Shown here: positions 32,787 through 37,388 of the stretch, piece after piece
Layout of the letters: every line of letters starts with the position of its first letter
How positions within the stretch are numbered: position 1 is the first letter of the stretch
Assembly (NCBI GenBank): GCA_031271635.1
Contig: JAISVG010000033.1
Location: 1-37,388, forward strand
Direction: 5' to 3'
DNA length: 37,388 nucleotides
Source: Erysipelotrichaceae bacterium
GTDB taxonomy: Bacteria > Bacillota_I > Bacilli_A > RFN20 > CAG-826
Position numbers and translations under genes: made by a program
Notes under the pieces: model-generated
The model's database searches: none
Told to the model about the DNA's origin: nothing
What the model saw: the letters and a program-made list of their open reading frames with translations, nothing else

Positions 32787-34244
32787 CTATACTGCGTGAT
32801 AGCTAATAACCATCTGCATAATGTGGAACTGAATATTTGAGGTATGCACATTATGAATTGCAATGGAACTGCCATTTACAGTTTTGCTTGCTAGAGGAGT
32901 TGGTGAAGTAGTGGTTGTTAAGTCTTCAACCGTACCATTAAACTCGATTTTAATTGTAGCATCATTAGTATTGTTAGTTTTATATGTTAAAACATATGAA
33001 TCGATTACATAACCACTAGTGACACTGACGGTCAATGTACAGCCGCCGCCGGTTTGATAAAGTGCGAGCCAACCACCTTTATTTAAACCAATGTGATTTT
33101 GACCAGAAGGCCCTTTATCACTAACAACCGAAAAGATGGTAGGATCAAGACCAACGGTAGCGGCGTCGTTTTCGCCAGTCATGTTTACTGTAGCCCCAGA
33201 ATAGATGAGGGTAACACCATCAACCGGATCTGGGTCTGGATCTGGATCTGGATCAGTTGTGCCACCATTATCATCAACAAATGACACAACAAATAAGTCA
33301 ATTTTTCCAGCGGTACTAGTAGCAGGACCAGAAGTAAGATAACCAGTAAAGGTTCCGGTGTGATTGGCTAATGAGGTCATATTTCCGGTGCTTTCTGTGG
33401 CTGGAGTTCCCGTAACAAAAGCAAAGAAACCGGAAGCACCACCACTAGTTCCGGTGATTTTAACATTGGTAAAACTACCATCAAGATAAATAGTTCCATT
33501 AAAGGTAACTCTTGGAGGTAGTGAAGGGGAGGCAGTCATGAAGTTAGTTAACCAAGCTTGATTAATACTTGCGGCAGTAGAATCAACTACTGGACCAGCA
33601 GTATCAAGTCTTGTGACGTCAATAGTGGTGTATCCTCCCTCTATTGCAGTAGTAGCAAGTTGTCTAATGCCATATCTTTCAGCAACATTCGCGGCAATAG
33701 AAACATGGTCGCCGATTTCGTAATCAGTTGGAAGATTTGGGGTGGCAGTTGGTGGAAGGAAAACAAGAATGTTTCCGGTGGTATCACCGACAATCCATGA
33801 GTTTGGATTCATTCCCATGATTCTAACATCAACTAGGACACGATCGCCAAGCACGGACTCGCTTGCAACATCTTCAACTAAGATTGATCCGTCAATTGGA
33901 ACATAGTTTTCATCACCATCGCCACCTTTTCTTTCACTAAGCGTGACTACTTTGGTGCCAACAACTTCGTTGACTTTACTTTTTGCAGTAATGGTAACAT
34001 CACCATTATTAACTCCAGTAAGAAGACCACTTTGCGTAATGGTAGCAAGATTAGTAGGTTCAACGGTCCAAGAAACATCTTTTGAAGCATCAAGAGGCGC
34101 GACAGTAACGGTATACTGTGCAGGAACATTTAGTTCGGCAGTAGCAGGACCTTCGATGGTAATTGTGGTGGGGCCAGTAGCGGTTTCACCACAACCAAAG
34201 AGGGCAGCAAATAAAAAAGGCACTAACAAGAATGTTTTTTTCAT
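32787..34244 (-). CDS. lipoprotein with Ig-like domain, Asp-Pro linker and C-terminal beta domain
   Basis: 485 aa. Lipobox LFGC (Cys18); AAAGGAG 6 nt before ATG. Residues about 28-105 are a Big-2-like Ig domain (ITIEGPATAELNVPAQYTVT...ITQSGLLTGVNNGDVTITA). About 118-325 is a beta-rich region with SWIVGDTTGNILVFLPP and similar, resembling OB-like domains of secreted Bacillota proteins. An Asp-Pro linker (about 334-345) leads to a C-terminal beta domain ending NIQFHIMQMVISY. No catalytic site is seen; ligand binding on the cell surface is inferred. Confidence 0.72.
   Translation of the reverse strand: MKKTFLLVPFLFAALFGCGETATGPTTITIEGPATAELNVPAQYTVTVAPLDASKDVSWTVEPTNLATITQSGLLTGVNNGDVTITAKSKVNEVVGTKVVTLSERKGGDGDENYVPIDGSILVEDVASESVLGDRVLVDVRIMGMNPNSWIVGDTTGNILVFLPPTATPNLPTDYEIGDHVSIAANVAERYGIRQLATTAIEGGYTTIDVTRLDTAGPVVDSTAASINQAWLTNFMTASPSLPPRVTFNGTIYLDGSFTNVKITGTSGGASGFFAFVTGTPATESTGNMTSLANHTGTFTGYLTSGPATSTAGKIDLFVVSFVDDNGGTTDPDPDPDPDPVDGVTLIYSGATVNMTGENDAATVGLDPTIFSVVSDKGPSGQNHIGLNKGGWLALYQTGGGCTLTVSVTSGYVIDSYVLTYKTNNTNDATIKIEFNGTVEDLTTTTSPTPLASKTVNGSSIAIHNVHTSNIQFHIMQMVISYHAV
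33226..33254. repeat. hexanucleotide tandem repeat encoding the Asp-Pro linker
   Basis: About five copies of a TGGATC unit (one as TGGGTC) inside the lipoprotein gene. The unit length keeps the frame, so slippage would change linker length only. Confidence 0.8.
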
Positions 34245-34274
34245 TTAATTCTCCTTTGTTGAAACATCACTTAT

Positions 34275-34280
34275 ATTATA
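34275..34280 (-). promoter_or_regulatory. -10 box of the Ig-like lipoprotein
   Basis: TATAAT on the minus strand, 30 nt before ATG, with a normal leader and ribosome site; no convincing -35. Confidence 0.55.
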
Positions 34281-34372
34281 CTTGAACAAGCAGGAATTGT
34301 TTTATGTGACATTAAAAGAACTTTTAAATTTGAGTTTACGACTTCGCACTATCATTTTTTATTTATTTTTGA

Positions 34373-34378
34373 TATAGT
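34373..34378 (+). promoter_or_regulatory. -10 box of the SRP RNA gene
   Basis: TATAGT 7 nt before the first paired base of the SRP RNA. The upstream -35 is unclear. Confidence 0.5.
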
Positions 34379-34383
34379 ATGAG

Positions 34384-34466
34384 AGCCATTACGATGTAAA
34401 GTTTCGAACCTGGTCAGGATGGGAACATAGCAGCCATAAGAATTGCTTTGCATGTGTAATGGTTTT
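34384..34466 (+). ncRNA. ffs: signal recognition particle RNA (small bacterial type)
   Basis: The conserved SRP domain IV is clear: GGTCAGG, then GGGAACATAGCAGCC, the Ffh-binding loop. CCATTAC (34386-34392) closes with GTAATGG (34456-34462), followed by TTTT. About 83 nt, a single helix without an Alu domain. Its position directly before tadA is like the tadA-scr neighbourhood of other Bacillota. Confidence 0.93.
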
Positions 34467-34471
34467 ACTTT

Positions 34472-34942
34472 ATGAAAAAGAATCACGATTACTTTATGAA
34501 AATGGCCCTTAAAGAGGCCAAGAAGGCTTTTTTGATATCTGAAGTTCCAGTTGGAGCAGTTTTAGTTAAGGATGATGTTATTATTGCTCGAGGTCATAAT
34601 GTGGTGGAGAAAAAACAAAGTGTTTTAAGACATGCTGAACTTGAAGTTATTAAAAAAGCGAATGCTAAACAAAAAAATTGGCGTCTTAATGAAACAACGT
34701 TATATGTGACTTTAGAGCCTTGTATGATGTGTTTAGGAGCAATTAATTTGTCACGAATTAAAAATGTCATTTTTTTGTTATTAGATGATAAGAAAAGTGA
34801 TAATCAACGAAGTATTGAACGAAAAAACATCGTAACTACACTTATTCTTCATAGTGATTCAAAGCGTCAAAAAGAGTATAAAACTATGCTCCAGACTTTT
34901 TTCCGGGACCAAAGAATTTTAAAGAAATTTGACTCAGAATAA
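34472..34942 (+). CDS. tadA: tRNA-specific adenosine deaminase
   Basis: Converts A34 to inosine in tRNA-Arg(ACG). 156 aa. Zinc site HAELEVI (His and catalytic Glu) and PCMMCLGAI (two Cys). The start at ATG 34472 gives the usual MKKNHDYFMKMALKEAKKA. It begins only about 9 nt after the SRP helix with no ribosome site and no -10 box at the leaderless distance, so readthrough from the SRP promoter probably makes its mRNA. Confidence 0.94.
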   Translation: MKKNHDYFMKMALKEAKKAFLISEVPVGAVLVKDDVIIARGHNVVEKKQSVLRHAELEVIKKANAKQKNWRLNETTLYVTLEPCMMCLGAINLSRIKNVIFLLLDDKKSDNQRSIERKNIVTTLILHSDSKRQKEYKTMLQTFFRDQRILKKFDSE

Positions 34943-34961
34943 CAGATTCGCAATATTATAA

Positions 34962-34967
34962 TATAAT
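34962..34967 (+). promoter_or_regulatory. -10 box of the MFS transporter, leaderless type
   Basis: TATAAT, 7 nt, ATG 34975; ATAACA at 34939-34944 is a 4/6 -35 with 17-nt spacing. Confidence 0.6.
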
Positions 34968-34974
34968 ATCTCAT

Positions 34975-36327
34975 ATGGATCAGAAACTGAAGTTAAACAC
35001 GAAGCGAACCTTGATGATTGGGTTGGCTTTTTTTACGATTCTGATGATGTGGCAGGTATACAATACTTATTGCCCGTTATTTATTACCGATTATCTTGTT
35101 AATAATTATGGTGGCGATGAAATTAAATGGCAGTGGTTGGTTGGTGTTATTATGGCGACTGATAATGTTTTAGCGTTGGGAATGCTGCCGTTATTTGGAT
35201 ATTTCTCCGACAAAACTAGGACTAAAATTGGGAAGAGAATGCCTTATATTATTGGTGGCACGATTGCATCAGTGGTGGTTTTACCGCTAATTCCGGTCAT
35301 GTTCTATTATAATAGTTTTGTTGGTTTAATGATTTGCATGGCTTTAGTGCTTATCTTTATGAATTTATACCGTAACCCGGCAGTAAGTTTAATGCCAGAC
35401 ATTACTCCGAAACCCTTGAGAGCCAAAGCTAATGGGTTAATCAATTTAGTAGGCTATGTTGGCGCAATTTTGGCTGGGGTTTTAGCAATGCTTCTTTCAT
35501 TTGATAATCAGATGGCGGCTAACGGGGCTAAGCGGAGCCTAATCGTGACAATGTTACCATTTATTATTACTGCAGTTTTAATGGTCTTGGCCTTAATTCT
35601 TTTAGTTATAAAAATTCGTGAGAATCAGATTCTAAAAGAAGTTGCTGACGACATGAAAAGAGGCGAAGAACTTGCGGAAACAAATGACGTTATTAAAGAG
35701 AATGTTCCTCTCTCAAAGAAAGATAAGATTACTTTAGCCTTAATTATTGGAGCTACTTTTTTGTGGTTTGCCGGCTTTAATGCTATTGAGACTTTTTGGT
35801 CGAACTATAGTGTGTATCATTTAGGAGCCGATCGGCCTTTATCAATGGCGACAAATGTTCTTGCGATCGCTTCACTTTTGGCCTTTGTTCCGGCGGGATT
35901 ATTAGCAAATAAAATTACGCGAAAATGGGTAGTTTTGATCGGAATTATTCTCGTTGTTGCTGGTTTAATACCGATGTTTTTTATCGATAGTAGTAGCGGG
36001 GCACTTGTTTTTGCGATTTATGCTTCATTTTTTGTTTGTGGCGTTGGTTGGGCCTTCATTAATTGCTGCTCATATCCGATGGTGGTAGAGTTAGCTAATA
36101 AGAATAATATTGGTAGATTTACAGGTCTTTATTATTCAGCTAGCATGTTATCACAATCAATTACTCCGATTGTAATTGGTTTTTTCATTGGCAGTGATGA
36201 TTTTGGGGTTCTCTTCCCATATGCTGCCGCTCTCTTTGTTGTTGCAGGAATCATTTTCTTTTTTATCCAGAATAAACGCGTGGTTAAAACCGAAAAACAC
36301 GGTTTGGAACATTTTAATACTGATTAG
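34975..36327 (+). CDS. MFS sugar transporter (GPH/SLC45-like)
   Basis: 450 aa, twelve membrane helices with a charged central loop (DDMKRGEELAETNDVIKE, about 222-240). The loop between helices 2 and 3 reads GYFSDKTRTKIGKRMPYIIG, the MFS motif in the form of the SLC45/GPH di- and oligosaccharide carriers; YRNPAVSLMPDITPKPLRAKANG is the matching second block. A sugar or glycoside substrate is inferred. No sugar-degrading gene is adjacent. The flippase gene starts 2 nt after its stop. Confidence 0.88.
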   Translation: MDQKLKLNTKRTLMIGLAFFTILMMWQVYNTYCPLFITDYLVNNYGGDEIKWQWLVGVIMATDNVLALGMLPLFGYFSDKTRTKIGKRMPYIIGGTIASVVVLPLIPVMFYYNSFVGLMICMALVLIFMNLYRNPAVSLMPDITPKPLRAKANGLINLVGYVGAILAGVLAMLLSFDNQMAANGAKRSLIVTMLPFIITAVLMVLALILLVIKIRENQILKEVADDMKRGEELAETNDVIKENVPLSKKDKITLALIIGATFLWFAGFNAIETFWSNYSVYHLGADRPLSMATNVLAIASLLAFVPAGLLANKITRKWVVLIGIILVVAGLIPMFFIDSSSGALVFAIYASFFVCGVGWAFINCCSYPMVVELANKNNIGRFTGLYYSASMLSQSITPIVIGFFIGSDDFGVLFPYAAALFVVAGIIFFFIQNKRVVKTEKHGLEHFNTD

Positions 36328-36329
36328 AT

Positions 36330-37388
36330 ATGACTGCTTCAACTCCCTTAATAATTGTTACTGCAGTCGTTATTGTTTTAGCGTTAACGCTGCTTTTTTT
36401 AGTAAATCAGCCATTAAGAAAACGCGTCGGCTCTTTTTTTGGGTTTAGTATCGAAAATGATTATCTACTACACATCAAAACTGATGAAGAATTAGCAGTT
36501 CTTAAGAAGAAACAGGAACAAGACACTAAAAAACAGTTCACCAGAACACAAAGAATTGCCAAAAACGGACTGTGGTCTTTCATTCAGATGTTTACAACAT
36601 CACTGCTTTCTTTTATTGTGCGGACGATGGCGATTTATTATTTTACATCGCAAATCTTCGGGATTAGTAGTACTTTAGGAAGTTACATTACGATTGTAAA
36701 TATGATTGAATTTGGAATAACTGGATCCTTTACATATCGTCTTTCCAAAGCCTATCACGATAAAGATATTGAAAAAGCCACGATTATTACCCAGGCCATT
36801 CGGCGTTTTAATTTTGTGTTCTTTTTAATTGCCTTAGGTCTTGGAATAATCCTTAGTTTTCTTTTACCGGTTTTGATTTATGAGTGGAATCAAGATTCGT
36901 TACCAATTAGTCAAACTGGAATATATATTTTGTTTTTTATTCTTCTTATTCCGAAAATACTACATTTTTTAACCAACAACAATCATTTACTGATTTATAT
37001 TGACGAAAAAAGCCGCGTGGTGGCGAGGTATAGTATCGTTATTGGGGTAATTTGTCACCTGCTACAAATTGCCTCCTTCTTTATTTTTAAAGACGCTCCA
37101 ATTGAAAGTCAACTTTATATCTATTTTGGTTTAATGATGGTGATGACAATTAGCACCTATATTGTTTCGTTTTGGTATTCAAGGAAACACTATAAGGTGT
37201 ATTATCAACACACGAAAGCCAAACTTAGCGAGAAAGAATCACGGTTTTTACAACGAGATATTAGTACTTCCTTTACTAATAAAGCATTTAAAATGCTGCA
37301 TGATTTCTTTGTTACTTTTTGCCGTTCAACACTAGTTCTTTCTTTAGTGATTGGGGCCTTTGATACTTATAGCTACATTATTACTCTC
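36330..37388 (+). CDS. polysaccharide flippase-like membrane protein (partial, 3' end outside window)
   Basis: Open from ATG 36330 through the right edge (353 codons). A single N-terminal helix (about 6-27) and a charged segment (DEELAVLKKKQEQDTKKQF) come first; from about 82 the Wzx/MOP-like pattern starts, with a conserved MIEFGITGSFTYRLSKAYHDKDIEKAT block as in polysaccharide exporters, and paired helices to the edge. It would flip lipid-linked glycan units across the membrane, fitting glf and GT2. It sits 2 nt after the MFS gene with no SD, so expression is probably coupled. Confidence 0.75.
   Translation, partial: MTASTPLIIVTAVVIVLALTLLFLVNQPLRKRVGSFFGFSIENDYLLHIKTDEELAVLKKKQEQDTKKQFTRTQRIAKNGLWSFIQMFTTSLLSFIVRTMAIYYFTSQIFGISSTLGSYITIVNMIEFGITGSFTYRLSKAYHDKDIEKATIITQAIRRFNFVFFLIALGLGIILSFLLPVLIYEWNQDSLPISQTGIYILFFILLIPKILHFLTNNNHLLIYIDEKSRVVARYSIVIGVICHLLQIASFFIFKDAPIESQLYIYFGLMMVMTISTYIVSFWYSRKHYKVYYQHTKAKLSEKESRFLQRDISTSFTNKAFKMLHDFFVTFCRSTLVLSLVIGAFDTYSYIITL

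Noticed and set aside
33226-33254. CRISPR-like repeat
   Set aside because: Six-base tandem units in a coding frame, with no spacers.
1-37388. Mycoplasma-type code (UGA = Trp)
   Set aside because: UGA stops end mscS, yidC and the ATPase at natural ends, and Trp is TGG.

Overview
The window reads as a chromosomal replication-origin region from an AT-rich, low-GC Bacillota. It is most like the Bacilli/Mollicutes-related uncultured lineages. Supporting points are the order dnaA-dnaN-yaaA-gyrB-gyrA-serS on one side of oriC and rpmH-rnpA-yidC-khpB-mnmE-tatD-rnmV-rsmA on the other, a CIRCE-controlled hsp20, and a small SRP RNA. The genetic code is standard: TGA ends several genes, for example at 29328-29330, and Trp is TGG. 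The gyrB-gyrA-serS string and the lack of recF recall Mycoplasma genitalium, but surface polysaccharide genes and a starch-binding-like surface protein show a larger lifestyle repertoire. Assignment below class level is not possible from the sequence alone.

Layout. 1-409 is the start of a minus-strand, sigma-like gene cut by the window edge. 727-9510 (minus strand) holds serS, gyrA, gyrB, yaaA, dnaN and dnaA. 9511-9950 is oriC, with seven TTTTCCACA DnaA boxes. 9954-11537 is a membrane-anchored surface protein with CBM26-like modules. 11892-17935 (plus strand) is the conserved rpmH-to-rsmA operon, driven by a consensus TTGACA-17-TATAAT promoter. 18011-24584 holds an acyltransferase, then a tight four-gene unit of P-type ATPase, TetR-like regulator, Fe-alcohol dehydrogenase and a site-2-protease-like protein with a damaged active site. 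24577-27869 holds mscL, a lipoprotein, hsp20 and a frameshifted fic gene. 28245-32339 is mscS, an SDR, a GT2 glycosyltransferase and glf. 32450-37388 is rpmE, a second lipoprotein, SRP RNA, tadA, an MFS transporter and a partial polysaccharide flippase.

Genes on either side of oriC are mostly transcribed away from it, that is, on the leading strand. Housekeeping genes form compact operons with 1-32 nt overlaps. The second half mixes housekeeping genes with envelope functions: galactofuranose precursor synthesis, glycosyl transfer, O-acylation, a flippase, osmotic channels and Ig-like lipoproteins.

Points that stand out: (1) an in-frame TAA in the essential gyrA, exactly where a conserved Lys is expected; (2) two translation modes, since many genes have a clear GGAG site while eight have no Shine-Dalgarno and a -10 hexamer ending only 6-7 nt before ATG, as expected for leaderless mRNAs, one of them a 15-codon ORF just ahead of the P-type ATPase; (3) a DnaA with altered DNA-reading residues facing an array of non-classical boxes; (4) an EExxH 'dead' site-2-protease homologue. 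No CRISPR array, tRNA, rRNA or intact mobile element was seen.
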